Made by a program: the position numbers and the translations under genes
Assembly: GCF_034676705.1 (NCBI RefSeq)
Contig: NZ_JAUCBS010000013.1
Span: 2,894,501-2,958,500, forward strand
Direction: 5' to 3'
DNA: 64,000 nucleotides
DNA from: Gemmobacter sp.
Lineage (GTDB): Bacteria > Pseudomonadota > Alphaproteobacteria > Rhodobacterales > Rhodobacteraceae
In this document: positions 41,316 through 50,765 of the stretch, piece after piece
How positions within the stretch are numbered: position 1 is the stretch's first letter
Layout: each line of letters opens with the position of its first letter
The notes under the pieces: model-generated
Databases searched by the model: none
Told to the model about the DNA's origin: nothing
Seen by the model: only the letters and a program-made list of their open reading frames with translations

Positions 41316-41897
41316 ATGATCCTGCTGATCGACAACTACGACAGCTTCACCTTCAATCTCGTCCATTATTTCGGCGAACTCGGGGCCGAGGTGAAGGTGG
41401 TGCGCAACGACGCGCTGGACGTGCAGCAGGCCATGGGGCTGAACCCCGCCGCCATCGTGCTGTCGCCCGGCCCCTGCGACCCCGATCAGGCCGGCATCTG
41501 CCTGCAGCTGACCCTGGCTGCGGCCGAGGCGCGGGTGCCCTTGCTGGGCGTGTGCCTGGGCCACCAGACCATCGGCCAGGCATTTGGCGGCAAGGTGATC
41601 CGCGCGCCGCAGATCGTGCATGGCAAGACCGACCTGATGCACCACCATGGCACCGGCGTGTTCGCCGGCCTGCCGAACCCGCTGCGCGCCACGCGCTATC
41701 ATTCGCTGGTGGTGGAACGTGCCAGCCTGCCGGCCTGCCTTGAAATCACCGCCGAAACCGGCGATGGCCTGATCATGGGCCTGCGCCACCGCGACCTTCC
41801 GGTCGAGGGCGTGCAGTTCCACCCGGAATCCATCGCCTCGGACCATGGCCACGACATGCTCCGCAACTTCCTGACCCTGGCAAAGGTGCCCGCATGA
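41316..41897 (+). CDS. trpG: Anthranilate synthase component II (glutamine amidotransferase)
   Basis: 193 residues from the ATG at 41316; ATGs at 41310 and earlier are in frame but MILLIDNYDSFTFNL is the usual start. Supplies ammonia from glutamine to TrpE. Nucleophile C80 lies in LLGVCLGHQTIGQAFGG, with His/Glu in VQFHPESIAS. Could also serve PabB. trpE is not adjacent. Overlaps trpD by four bases. Confidence 0.95.
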   Translation: MILLIDNYDSFTFNLVHYFGELGAEVKVVRNDALDVQQAMGLNPAAIVLSPGPCDPDQAGICLQLTLAAAEARVPLLGVCLGHQTIGQAFGGKVIRAPQIVHGKTDLMHHHGTGVFAGLPNPLRATRYHSLVVERASLPACLEITAETGDGLIMGLRHRDLPVEGVQFHPESIASDHGHDMLRNFLTLAKVPA

Positions 41898-42910
41898 GCA
41901 TGGCCCTCAAACCGCTGATCGCCGCCGCCTGCACCCGGCCCCTGACCCGGGCCGAGGCCGAGACGGCCTTTGCCATCCTGTTCGCAGGCGAGGCGACCCC
42001 GGCCCAGATGGGCGGCCTGTTGATGGCGCTGCGCACCCGGGGCGAAACGGTGGACGAATATGCGGCCGCCGCCAGCGTGATGCGCGCCAAATGCGTGCGG
42101 GTGAAGGCGCCCGAAGATGCCATCGACATCGTCGGCACCGGCGGCGACGGCAAGGGCACGCTGAACATTTCCACCGCCACCTCGCTGGTGGTCGCCGGCG
42201 CCGGCGTGACGGTGGCCAAGCATGGCAACCGCAACCTGTCATCGAAATCCGGCGCCGCGGATGCGCTGACGGAACTGGGCCTGAACGTGATGGTCGGCCC
42301 CGAGATCGTGGAAAAATGCCTGGCCGAGGCCGGCATCGGCTTCATGATGGCGCCCATGCACCACCCGGCCACCCGCCATGTCGCGCCGGTGCGGATGGAA
42401 CTTGGCACCCGCACCATCTTCAACATCCTCGGGCCGCTGACCAATCCGGCCGGCGTGCGACGCCAGCTGACCGGCACCTTCGCGGCCGACCTCTGCCGCC
42501 CGATGGCCCAGACGCTGGCAGCGCTTGGCGCGGTCAAGGCCTGGATCGTGCATGGCGGCGACGGCACCGACGAATTGTCCATCGCCGCACCCTCGACCGT
42601 TGCGGCGCTGCATGGCGGCATCGTCAGCGAGTTTACGGTGAGCCCCGATGATGCCGGCCTGCCGTGGCACCCGTTCGAAAAACTGCTGGGCGGCACGCCG
42701 GCGGAAAACGCCGTCGCCCTGCGCGCGCTGCTGGATGGCGAAACCGGCGCCTACCGCGATGCGGTGCTGCTGAATTCCGCCGCCGCGCTGGTGGTGGCCG
42801 ACCGGGCCCGCACCCTGCCCGAAGGCGTTGCCATCGCGCGCGAGTCGATCGACAGCGGCGCCGCCCGCGCCCGGCTGGACAGGCTGCGCCGGATCACCCC
42901 CGCGCAATGA
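41894..42910 (+). CDS. trpD: Anthranilate phosphoribosyltransferase
   Basis: 338 residues. Adds phosphoribose from PRPP to anthranilate. PRPP loops DIVGTGGDGKGTLNIST and VAKHGNRNLSSKSGAAD, then the anthranilate region MMAPMHHPATRHVAPVR. The start overlaps trpG and its own stop overlaps the next ATG (ATGA), so the three reading frames are translationally coupled. Confidence 0.96.
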   Translation: MSMALKPLIAAACTRPLTRAEAETAFAILFAGEATPAQMGGLLMALRTRGETVDEYAAAASVMRAKCVRVKAPEDAIDIVGTGGDGKGTLNISTATSLVVAGAGVTVAKHGNRNLSSKSGAADALTELGLNVMVGPEIVEKCLAEAGIGFMMAPMHHPATRHVAPVRMELGTRTIFNILGPLTNPAGVRRQLTGTFAADLCRPMAQTLAALGAVKAWIVHGGDGTDELSIAAPSTVAALHGGIVSEFTVSPDDAGLPWHPFEKLLGGTPAENAVALRALLDGETGAYRDAVLLNSAAALVVADRARTLPEGVAIARESIDSGAARARLDRLRRITPAQ

Positions 42911-43555
42911 CCCGCCCCGAACCTCCCCAGGCCTGGGCCCATCTGCCGTTCTTTCACACCCGCTGGCCCGCCCTGTGGGACCGGCTGGCCACTGCGCCCG
43001 ACTGGCAGCCGGCACCCGGCGCGATCTTCCGCGCCCTTGCCCTCTGCCCGCCAGCGGCAACGCGCGTGGTGATTCTGGGCCAGGATCCCTACCATACCCC
43101 CGGCCGCGCCACCGGGCTCGCCTTCGGCTTTCCGCCCGGCACGCCCCCGCGCGACAGCCTGCGCAACATCCTGACCGAGGTTGCCAGCGACACCGGCCAC
43201 ACCGCCCCCCCCCGCCGACCTGACCGGCTGGGCCCGGCAGGGGGTGCTGCTGCTGAACACCGTGCTGACCGTGCCCATCGGCCAGGCCAACGGCCACAAG
43301 GGCTGGGGGTGGGAACCGCTGGTGGCCGAAATCCTCGACCACCTGGCCACCACCGGCCCGCGCGCCTTTCTGCTGTGGGGCGCACCGGCCCAGAAGCTGT
43401 GCGCAAGGCTGCCGCGCGCCGGGCATCTGTTCGTGGAAAGCCCGCATCCTTCGCCGCTGGCCGCCTATCGCGGCTTCTTCGGCGCGCGCCCGTTCAGCAC
43501 CACCAACCAGTGGCTGGCCGGCCGGGGACTGCCCGGGATCGACTGGTCGGCCTGA
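42907..43555 (+). pseudogene. ung: Uracil-DNA glycosylase family 1 gene with a frameshift
   Basis: Starts at the ATG overlapping the trpD stop. The first part carries the family 1 active site GQDPYH (D60) and GLAFGFPPGTPPRDSLRNI; the second part, in another frame, has GVLLLNTVLTVPIGQANGHKG and the second motif HPSPLAAYRGFFGARPFS. They meet at nine C bases (43205-43213); eight would give a full-length protein of ~215 residues. All catalytic residues are otherwise intact. Removes uracil from DNA. Either a lesion, slippage or a sequencing error. Confidence 0.85.
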
Positions 43556-43560
43556 CTCTC

Positions 43561-43651
43561 TTTTCCTTGCCTTTTCGGAAATACCCCCGGGGGTTCTCCA
43601 AGGGGGCAGGCGGCCCCCTTGGACGGGGAGCGCGAGGGGCTGGCCCCTCGC
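43561..43651 (-). repeat. Composite intergenic repeat, copy 9 (three modules)
   Basis: Reverse core variant (43563-43590, TTTTCGGAAATACCCCCGGG), hairpin with 11-bp arms TCCAAGGGGGC (43597-43623), then hairpin GCGAGGGG-CTGG-CCCCTCGC (43632-43651). Same module order as copy 2. It lies between ung and trpC. Confidence 0.7.
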
Positions 43652-43714
43652 CCCGCCCCCAAAGCCTTTCCTTTGCGCCCCCCACGCGCTACTCACGGGA
43701 AAAGGAGACCGCGC

Positions 43715-44527
43715 ATGACCACGATCCTCGACCGTATCAAGGCCTACAAGCTGGACGAAGTGGCCGCCGCCAAGGCCGCGCTTCCGCTCTCCGACCTTCA
43801 GGCCCAGGCCAAGGCCGCTCCGCCCCCCCGCGGCTTTGCCGAGGCGCTCAGCCGCGCGGCGCTGCAAGGCTACGGCCTGATTGCCGAAATCAAGAAGGCC
43901 AGCCCCTCCAAGGGCCTGATCCGCCCCGATTTCGACCCGCCCGCGCTGGCCCGCGCCTATCAGGACGGCGGCGCGGCCTGTCTTTCGGTGCTGACCGATG
44001 GCCCCTCGTTCCAGGGCGCCCCCGAATTCCTGACCCAGGCGCACGAGGCGACCGACCTGCCCTGCCTGCGCAAGGATTTCCTTTATGATCCCTGGCAGGT
44101 GCTGGAAGCGCGCGCCTGGGGCGCCGACTGCATCCTGATCATCATGGCCTCGGTCGATGATACGCTGGCGGCGGAACTGGAAACCACCGCGATGGATCTA
44201 GGCATGGACGTGCTCATCGAAATCCACGACCAGGCGGAACTGGACCGCGCCACCCGCCTGCAATCGCCGCTGATCGGCATCAACAACCGCAACCTGCACA
44301 CGTTCGAAACCAGCCTGGACGCCACGCGCAGCCTGTCGCGCATGGTGCCCGAGGATCGTCACGTCGTGTCGGAAAGCGGGCTGTTCACCCCGGCCGATCT
44401 GGCCGACATGGCGCAATACGGCGTGCGCCGGTTCCTGATCGGGGAATCGCTGATGCGCCAGCCCGATGTGGCCGCCGCCACCCGCGCGCTGCTGGCGCAG
44501 CCGCTGACCGCGCAGGGCGGCCTGTAG
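43715..44527 (+). CDS. trpC: Indole-3-glycerol phosphate synthase
   Basis: 270 residues from the ATG at 43715 (AAGGAGACC upstream). Closes the indole ring from CdRP in tryptophan synthesis. Catalytic segments: LIAEIKKASPSKGLI, PCLRKDFLYDPWQV, LIGINNRNLHTFE and HVVSESGLFTPADL. Separated from trpD by the broken ung and a composite repeat, so it may have its own promoter. Next gene moaC begins one base after its stop. Confidence 0.96.
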   Translation: MTTILDRIKAYKLDEVAAAKAALPLSDLQAQAKAAPPPRGFAEALSRAALQGYGLIAEIKKASPSKGLIRPDFDPPALARAYQDGGAACLSVLTDGPSFQGAPEFLTQAHEATDLPCLRKDFLYDPWQVLEARAWGADCILIIMASVDDTLAAELETTAMDLGMDVLIEIHDQAELDRATRLQSPLIGINNRNLHTFETSLDATRSLSRMVPEDRHVVSESGLFTPADLADMAQYGVRRFLIGESLMRQPDVAAATRALLAQPLTAQGGL

Positions 44528-44528
44528 C

Positions 44529-44999
44529 ATGCTGACGCATTTCGACGGCAAGGGTCAGGCGCATATGGTCGATGTCTCGGACAAGGCCGTCACCGCCCGC
44601 ACGGCCATTGCCCGGGGCGAAGTGCGCATGTCGGCCGCCACGCTGGCGCTGGTGACCGAGGGCCGCGCCGGCAAGGGCGATGTGCTGGGCGTGGCCCGGC
44701 TGGCTGGCATCATGGGCGCCAAGCGCACGGCCGACCTGATCCCGCTCTGCCACCCCCTGCCTGTCACCAGGGTCTCGGTCGACCTGACCCCCGACCCCGC
44801 CCTGCCCGGCATCCGCATCGAGGCGACCGTCAGGACCACCGGCCAGACCGGGGTCGAGATGGAGGCGTTGACCGCCGTTTCCGTCGCTGCGCTGACCGTC
44901 TACGACATGCTCAAGGCCGCCGAAAAGGGCATGGAGATTGGCGCCATCCGCCTGGCCATGAAAGAGGGCGGCAAGTCCGGCCGCTACGAGGCGCCATGA
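44529..44999 (+). CDS. moaC: Cyclic pyranopterin monophosphate synthase
   Basis: 156 residues. Second enzyme of molybdenum cofactor synthesis, making cPMP from the MoaA product. Signature segments: HMVDVSDKAVTARTAIARG, MGAKRTADLIPLCHPLPVT, GQTGVEMEALTAVSVAALT and the final DMLKAAEKGMEIG. Tightly packed with trpC and overlapping moeA by four bases. Confidence 0.96.
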   Translation: MLTHFDGKGQAHMVDVSDKAVTARTAIARGEVRMSAATLALVTEGRAGKGDVLGVARLAGIMGAKRTADLIPLCHPLPVTRVSVDLTPDPALPGIRIEATVRTTGQTGVEMEALTAVSVAALTVYDMLKAAEKGMEIGAIRLAMKEGGKSGRYEAP

Positions 45000-46177
45000 T
45001 CACCGTCGACGAGGCGCTTGCCCGCGTGCTGGCGCTGGCGCGCTCGCTGCCGGCCGAACCCGTCGCGCTGGCGCAGGGCGCCGGCCGGGTGCTGCTGGCC
45101 GATGCGGTGGCGCCCCGCGCGCAACCGCCCTTTGCCGCCTCGGCCATGGATGGCTATGCCATTGCCGCGGCTCCTGCCCCCGGCCAGGTCTACCGCGTGG
45201 CCGGCACCGCCCAGGCGGGCACCGCCTTTGCCGGCACGGTCAGCCCCGGCCAGGCCGTGCGCATCTTTACCGGCGCCCCGGTGCCCGCCGGCACCGCCTG
45301 CGTGGTGATCCAGGAAGATGTCGCGCGCGACGATGACCGGATCACGGTTCTGGACACCCTGGGCACCGGCACCAACATCCGTCCCGTCGGCGCCGATTTT
45401 CCCGCCGGCCACCGCCTGCCCGCCCCCCGCCGCCTGCGGCCGGCCGATCTGGCGCTGCTGGCCGCGATGAACTGCCCGCAACTGTCGGTCGCCCGCCGCC
45501 CGGTGGTCGCGCTGATCGCGACCGGCGACGAACTGGTCCTGCCGGGCGAGGTGCCGGGGCCCGACCAGATCGTCGCCTCGAACATCTTCGCGCTGAAGGC
45601 CATGGCCGAGGCCGAAGGCGCCGCCACCCGCCTGCTGCCGATTGCCCGCGATACCGAAGCCGCGCTGCGCGACGTGCTGGCAATGGCGGCCGGGGCGGAT
45701 GTGATCGTCACCATCGGCGGCGCCTCGGTCGGCGACCACGATCTGGTCGCGCGGGTGGCCGGGGCCATGGGGCTGGACCGTGCCTTTCACAAGATCGCCA
45801 TGCGGCCGGGCAAGCCGCTGATGTCGGGCCGGCTGGGCGATGCCATCCTGCTGGGATTGCCGGGAAATCCGGTTTCGGCCATCGTCTGCGGGCATCTGTT
45901 CCTGCTGCCGCTGCTGCGCGCGATGCAGGGCCTGCCCGATGCCGCGCCGCAGGTCCGGCAGGCGCGGCTGGCCCGCGCCCTGCCCGCCAACGGCCCCCGC
46001 GCGCATTACATGCGCGCCACGCTGACCCCTGCCGAGGGCTTGCCCCGGATCGACCCCTATTCCGATCAGGACAGCGGCCGCCTGACGCCGCTGGCCGCCG
46101 CCGATGCCCTGCTGATCCGCCCCATCGGCGATGCGGCGCGCCCCGAGGGCGCCGTGGTCGACTACCTGCCGCTATAG
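44996..46177 (+). CDS. moeA: Molybdopterin molybdotransferase
   Basis: 393 residues. Inserts molybdate into adenylated molybdopterin. N-terminal SAMDGYAI, MPT-binding domain with VALIATGDELVLPGE, DVIVTIGGASVGDHDLV and MRPGKPLMSG, then LGLPGNPVSAIVCGHLFLLP. The start overlaps moaC in ATGA. The lexA operator begins 26 bases after its stop. Confidence 0.96.
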   Translation: MITVDEALARVLALARSLPAEPVALAQGAGRVLLADAVAPRAQPPFAASAMDGYAIAAAPAPGQVYRVAGTAQAGTAFAGTVSPGQAVRIFTGAPVPAGTACVVIQEDVARDDDRITVLDTLGTGTNIRPVGADFPAGHRLPAPRRLRPADLALLAAMNCPQLSVARRPVVALIATGDELVLPGEVPGPDQIVASNIFALKAMAEAEGAATRLLPIARDTEAALRDVLAMAAGADVIVTIGGASVGDHDLVARVAGAMGLDRAFHKIAMRPGKPLMSGRLGDAILLGLPGNPVSAIVCGHLFLLPLLRAMQGLPDAAPQVRQARLARALPANGPRAHYMRATLTPAEGLPRIDPYSDQDSGRLTPLAAADALLIRPIGDAARPEGAVVDYLPL

Positions 46178-46202
46178 CGCACGGGGCGTTGACACAAAAC
46201 GG

Positions 46203-46217
46203 GAACGGTGGCAGAAC
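46203..46217 (+). promoter_or_regulatory. LexA/SOS box of the alphaproteobacterial type
   Basis: GAAC-N7-GAAC (46203-46206 and 46214-46217) is the complement of the direct repeat GTTC-N7-GTTC used by alphaproteobacterial LexA. A third GAAC is at 46224-46227. A TTGACA at 46189-46194 could be the -35 element, placing the box inside the promoter, as expected for autorepression. Confidence 0.8.
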
Positions 46218-46246
46218 AGACCGGAACCTTGCCGAAAGGGGCCGGA

Positions 46247-46930
46247 ATGCTGACGCGCAAACAGCTGGAACTGCTGGATTTCATCCGTGTGCGGATGGAG
46301 GCTGATGGAGTTCCGCCCTCGTTCGACGAAATGAAGGATGCGCTGGATCTGAAATCCAAGTCGGGTATCCACCGGCTGATCACCGCGCTGGAAGAACGCG
46401 GGTTCATCCGCCGGCTGGCCCATCGCGCCCGCGCCATCGAAATCGTCAAGCTGCCCGAGGCGATGGAAAAGCCCGGTTTCCGCCCCCGCGTGGTGGCCGA
46501 AACCCCGCCGCCCCCGCCAAAGGCGCTGCCGGTGGTCGCCGTCCACGCGCTGGAACTGCCCGTCATGGGCCGGATCGCCGCCGGCGTCCCGATCGAGGCG
46601 ATCAACCATGTCTCGCATCATGTCGCCGTTCCGGGGTCCATGCTGTCGGGGCGCGGGCAGCATTACGCGCTGGAAGTGCGCGGGGATTCGATGATCGAGG
46701 CCGGGATCAACGATGGCGACATCGTGGTGATCCGCGAACAGACCACTGCGGAAAACGGCGATATCGTCGTTGCGCTGGTCGAGGATCAGGAAGCCACGCT
46801 GAAACGCTTTCGCCGCCGTGGCAGCATGATCGCGCTCGAGGCGGCGAACCCCGCCTATGAAACCCGGGTCTATTCCGACACGGCGGTCAAGGTGCAGGGG
46901 CGCCTGGTCGGGCTGATCCGCACCTATTGA
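46247..46930 (+). CDS. lexA: LexA repressor
   Basis: 227 residues from the ATG at 46247; an in-frame GTG at 46208 is rejected because it falls inside the operator. N-terminal winged helix (MLTRKQLELLDFIRVRMEAD, SKSGIHRLITALEERGFIRR), then the S24 protease domain: Ala-Gly cleavage site in GRIAAGVPIEA, nucleophile Ser in EVRGDSMIEAG and general-base Lys in EATLKRF. SOS response regulator. The moaC-moeA-lexA-comEC order is usual for the family. Confidence 0.97.
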   Translation: MLTRKQLELLDFIRVRMEADGVPPSFDEMKDALDLKSKSGIHRLITALEERGFIRRLAHRARAIEIVKLPEAMEKPGFRPRVVAETPPPPPKALPVVAVHALELPVMGRIAAGVPIEAINHVSHHVAVPGSMLSGRGQHYALEVRGDSMIEAGINDGDIVVIREQTTAENGDIVVALVEDQEATLKRFRRRGSMIALEAANPAYETRVYSDTAVKVQGRLVGLIRTY

Positions 46931-46966
46931 TCTGCGGTTGGCGGGTCGGCTTCTGCTGATTGGCGG

Positions 46967-49174
46967 TTATTGATTGGTGACCGGCGGTTGATTGGCCGCA
47001 GGCGGCCGCCCGGCCGTGGCAAGCCGCGTGGCACGCACCGGCGATTTGCCTGCGCTTGGGTCTGGCCGCGCACGGGCGTTCGGCTGGGCAGCGCCGGGTT
47101 TTGCCACCTGCGGCACCGTCTGCCGCCCCTCCTCCCGCAGGGGCCGGCGGCCGGACCAGCGACGCTGCCCTTGCGTATTGGTCGGGACCAGCCGCAATGC
47201 GCCATCCTCCGCCACCCCCAGGGCAAGCGGCCCCGTCCGGTCCAGCACCCGCTGGTCGATGACCCGGCAGGGGCCGGGCGGCGCCCCCTGAAGCCGGGCG
47301 GCGATGACCACCACGTCAACCCTGGCACAGATCTCTGCCAGACGTGCAGGGGCCTTCTTGCCGGCCAGCGCCGCACCGCGCAGCCGGCCCAGGGTGAACC
47401 GGCGATCGCCCTCTGGCCCGGCAAAGCCCGGCCGCGCCGCCGCCTGTTCGGGCGATGCCGCGTCGCCGTCATTCTCCAGCCAGCTGCGGGCGGCAAAGCC
47501 GTTGCCGACGGGCGCCGACAGTGCCCGCCCCCCCGGCCCCAGCACCCCCAGCAGCCCGCCATCGCCGGCAACCAGCAACGCCGGACGGTCCGCCGGCCAC
47601 AGCAACAGCGCGGCCAGCAGCGGCACCAGCCCGCCCAGCCGCGCCCGCCCCCGCAGCAGCACCAGCGCACAGCCCCCCAGCCCCAGCAGGGGCAGCACCC
47701 AGGGCGCCGGTGCCGGCACCATGGTGACCGCCCCCTGCCAGCCCGCCACCATGCGCGCGACCAGCAGGATCAGGCCCACCCCAACCTCCAGCAGCCAAAG
47801 GGCAGGCGCGGCCAGCCCCAGCGGCGCCAGCACGGCCGACATCACCGCCGCCGGCATCACCACCAGCCCCATCAGCGGCGAGGCGAGCAGGTTCGCCACC
47901 AGCCCGTAATCGGTAAAACGGTTGAAATGCGCCGCAGCAAAGGGGGCCGAGGCAAAGCCCGCCAGCACCGATGACAGCACCAGCACCGCCGGCACCCGCA
48001 ACCAGCCGGCCATCCGCCCCGGCGGCACCAGCCGGTTGAAGGCATCGAAGCCCGCAACCAGCGCGGCCGTGGCCGCGAAAGACATCTGGAAGCCGGGTTC
48101 TGCCACCGCCTCGGGCTGCAAGGCCAGGATCACCACCGCCGCCATCGCCACCGACCGCAACGAGACTGCCCGCCGGTCCAGCAGCACCGCCCCCAGCATC
48201 AGCGCCACCATGACAAAGGCGCGGCCCGTCGCGACATCGCCCCCCGACAGGATCAGGTAGAACGCCGCCACACCCAGCGCGACCACCGCCGCCACCTTGC
48301 GCGCCGGAATGCGCAAGGCCAGCGGCGGCACCAGCGCCAGCCCATACCGCAGGGCGGCAAAGACAAAGGCGGCCAGCAGCCCCATATGCACGCCGGAAAT
48401 CGACACGAGGTGATAGAGGCTGGAATCGCGCAGGGCGCGCACCGCCTCGGCCCCCATGCCGGACCGATCGCCGGTCATCATGGCGCTGGCCAACGCCCCC
48501 GGCTCGCCCGGAATGGCGGACTGGATCGCGGCGGACAGATGCATGCGCAGCCGGGTGCCCCCCGCCTCCCACCCGTTGGGCGGGCCCTGGGCCAGGGCCG
48601 GCGTGCGGGTATAGCCCACCGCACCCAGGCCCCGGAACCAGGCCAGACGGCGAAAGTCGAACCCGCCGGGTTCGACCGCGCCTTCGGGCGGGGCCAGATG
48701 CGCGGTCATCATCACCCGCAGTCCAGGCTGCGGATCGACGAAACCCTGCGCACCATGCAGCGAGACGCGGACCCGGCCCGGCGTGCGGTCGGGCGGCACG
48801 CGTTCCAGCACCACCCGGTCCAGCGTCAGGCGCAGCTGATCGGATTGCGAACGGTCAATGCCGACGATCCGCCCTTCGACCGGGCCGTAGTAGCGAAAGC
48901 CCAGCACCGGCGCCGCCACCAGATCCGACCGCAGCCCGGCCAGCAGGAACCCCAGCGCCACCGACAGCAGCGCCGCCCCCGCCGGCTGCACCGGCGCCAG
49001 CGGCGCGCACCACAGCGCCAGCCCCGCCAGCGCCACCACCAGCGCGCCCCAATAAGCGCCCGCAGGTTCCGCCGGCCAACCCAGCCACAGGCCGATGCCG
49101 CAGGCCATGCATACCGGCACCCAGGGGAACAGCCGCCCCCGTTCCGCCAGCAGCCATGCCCCGACCCCGCCCAC
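46967..49174 (-). CDS. comEC: ComEC/Rec2 family DNA-uptake channel protein
   Basis: 735 residues. Membrane channel for single-stranded DNA import in natural transformation. An N-terminal set of helices and DUF4131-like region (GRIVGIDRSQSDQLRLTLDR), then the Competence domain with HLVSISGVHMGLLAAFVFAA and DVATGRAFVMVALMLGAVLL, many further helices, and a C-terminal soluble region with LLVAGDGGLLGVLGPGG in place of a full metallo-beta-lactamase. Convergent with lexA and divergent from gltX. The last ~40 residues are low-complexity. Confidence 0.9.
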   Translation of the reverse strand: MGGVGAWLLAERGRLFPWVPVCMACGIGLWLGWPAEPAGAYWGALVVALAGLALWCAPLAPVQPAGAALLSVALGFLLAGLRSDLVAAPVLGFRYYGPVEGRIVGIDRSQSDQLRLTLDRVVLERVPPDRTPGRVRVSLHGAQGFVDPQPGLRVMMTAHLAPPEGAVEPGGFDFRRLAWFRGLGAVGYTRTPALAQGPPNGWEAGGTRLRMHLSAAIQSAIPGEPGALASAMMTGDRSGMGAEAVRALRDSSLYHLVSISGVHMGLLAAFVFAALRYGLALVPPLALRIPARKVAAVVALGVAAFYLILSGGDVATGRAFVMVALMLGAVLLDRRAVSLRSVAMAAVVILALQPEAVAEPGFQMSFAATAALVAGFDAFNRLVPPGRMAGWLRVPAVLVLSSVLAGFASAPFAAAHFNRFTDYGLVANLLASPLMGLVVMPAAVMSAVLAPLGLAAPALWLLEVGVGLILLVARMVAGWQGAVTMVPAPAPWVLPLLGLGGCALVLLRGRARLGGLVPLLAALLLWPADRPALLVAGDGGLLGVLGPGGRALSAPVGNGFAARSWLENDGDAASPEQAAARPGFAGPEGDRRFTLGRLRGAALAGKKAPARLAEICARVDVVVIAARLQGAPPGPCRVIDQRVLDRTGPLALGVAEDGALRLVPTNTQGQRRWSGRRPLREEGRQTVPQVAKPGAAQPNARARPDPSAGKSPVRATRLATAGRPPAANQPPVTNQ

Positions 49175-49272
49175 TTGCCGCGCCCCCCGCGATTGCCTAG
49201 ACAGACGCCAATCGTGGACCCAAATGGTTTCCCGAAGGTTAATCCCGCAGACCGCTCCCGAAAGGCCCGCCC

Positions 49273-50700
49273 ATGCCCGGCCCCTCCGACCGCCAAGTCG
49301 TCACCCGTTTTGCCCCCTCGCCCACCGGCTACCTGCATATCGGCGGCGCCCGCACGGCGCTGTTCAACTGGCTTTATGCCCGGGGCCGCGGCGGCAAGTT
49401 CCTGCTGCGCATCGAGGATACCGACCGCGAACGGTCCACCCCCGAGGCGACGGCCGCGATTGTGCAAGGGATGCAATGGCTTGGCCTGGACTGGGACGGC
49501 GAGGCGATCAGCCAGTTCGAACGTGCCCCCCGCCATGCCGAGGTCGCGCACCAGATGCTGGCCCGCGGCAAGGCCTACAAGTGCTTTTCCACCGCAGACG
49601 AGATCAACGCCTTCCGCGAGGCGGAAAAGGCCGCCAGCCGCTATCCGGTGTTCCTGTCGCCCTGGCGCGATGCCGATCCGGCGACCCACCCCGACGCACC
49701 CTATGTGATCCGCATGAAGGCCCCGCGCACGGGCGAAACGCTGATCCAGGATGCGGTGCAGGGCGAAGTGCGGGTCAAGAACGACAACCTGGACGACATG
49801 ATCGTGCTGCGGTCCGACGGAACGCCGGTCTACATGCTGGCCGTGGTGGTCGATGACCACGACATGGGCGTGACCCATGTGATCCGCGGCGACGACCACC
49901 TGAACAACGCCTTCCGCCAGCAGATGGTCTATGATGCGATGGATTGGGAGGTGCCGGTCTGGGCGCATATACCACTTATTCACGGTCCCGATGGTAAGAA
50001 GCTGTCCAAGCGGCATGGGGCGGTGGGTTTGCACGATTACGCGGCGATGGGCTATCCGGCGCAGGCCATGCGCAACTACCTGTGCCGGCTGGGCTGGTCG
50101 CATGGCGATGACGAATTCTTCGCCGATGCCCAGGCGCTGGACTGGTTCGATCTGTCGGGAATCGGTCGTGCCCCCGCCCGACTGGATTTCAAGAAGCTGG
50201 AGAATCTGTCGGGCCAGCACATTGCCGCGATGGACGATGCCGCACTGCTGCACGAATTGCAGGCATATCTGCCCGCCGCCGGCCGCCCGGTACTGACCGA
50301 TGCGCAGGCCGACATGATGCTGCGGGCCATGCCATCCCTGAAGGAACGGTCCAAGACCTTCCCCGAACTGCTTGACAAGGCGGCCTTTGTTCTGGCCACC
50401 CGCCCGCTGGCGCCGGAACCCAAGGCGCTGGCCGCGATGGATCCGGTATCCCGTGGTATACTGTCGGAATTGACGCCGCGCCTGCAAACTGCTACTTGGT
50501 CGCGCGAGACGCTCGAGGCTGTGGTAGCGGAAACGGCTGCCGCCCACGGCCTGGGAATGGGCAAGATCGCGGCCCCGCTGCGTGCGGCGCTGGCAGGTCG
50601 GACGGTTACGCCCAGCGTCTTCGACATGATGCTGGTCATCGGCCGCGAGGAAACGATGGCACGGCTTTCGGAGGCTGCGGTCTGGCCGGAAACGGCCTGA
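49273..50700 (+). CDS. gltX: Glutamyl-tRNA synthetase
   Basis: 475 residues. Class I synthetase with the HIGH-type motif H22-IGG in APSPTGYLHIGGARTALFNW and the KMSKS-type KKLSKRHG near residue 242. Charges tRNA-Glu (and possibly tRNA-Gln for amidation, since Alphaproteobacteria often lack GlnRS). Class features RIEDTDRERSTPEA and VVDDHDMGVTHVIRGDDHL are intact. Confidence 0.96.
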   Translation: MPGPSDRQVVTRFAPSPTGYLHIGGARTALFNWLYARGRGGKFLLRIEDTDRERSTPEATAAIVQGMQWLGLDWDGEAISQFERAPRHAEVAHQMLARGKAYKCFSTADEINAFREAEKAASRYPVFLSPWRDADPATHPDAPYVIRMKAPRTGETLIQDAVQGEVRVKNDNLDDMIVLRSDGTPVYMLAVVVDDHDMGVTHVIRGDDHLNNAFRQQMVYDAMDWEVPVWAHIPLIHGPDGKKLSKRHGAVGLHDYAAMGYPAQAMRNYLCRLGWSHGDDEFFADAQALDWFDLSGIGRAPARLDFKKLENLSGQHIAAMDDAALLHELQAYLPAAGRPVLTDAQADMMLRAMPSLKERSKTFPELLDKAAFVLATRPLAPEPKALAAMDPVSRGILSELTPRLQTATWSRETLEAVVAETAAAHGLGMGKIAAPLRAALAGRTVTPSVFDMMLVIGREETMARLSEAAVWPETA

Positions 50701-50765
50701 TCCCCTTCGCGCGGGAATGAGCTTTCGCAGGGGCTGTTGCCCCGGCACCTAGAAGAGGGACCAGA

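Noticed and set aside
46208..46246. Extended GTG start of lexA
   Set aside because: It would place the SOS box inside the coding sequence; the usual LexA start MLTRKQ is at 46247.
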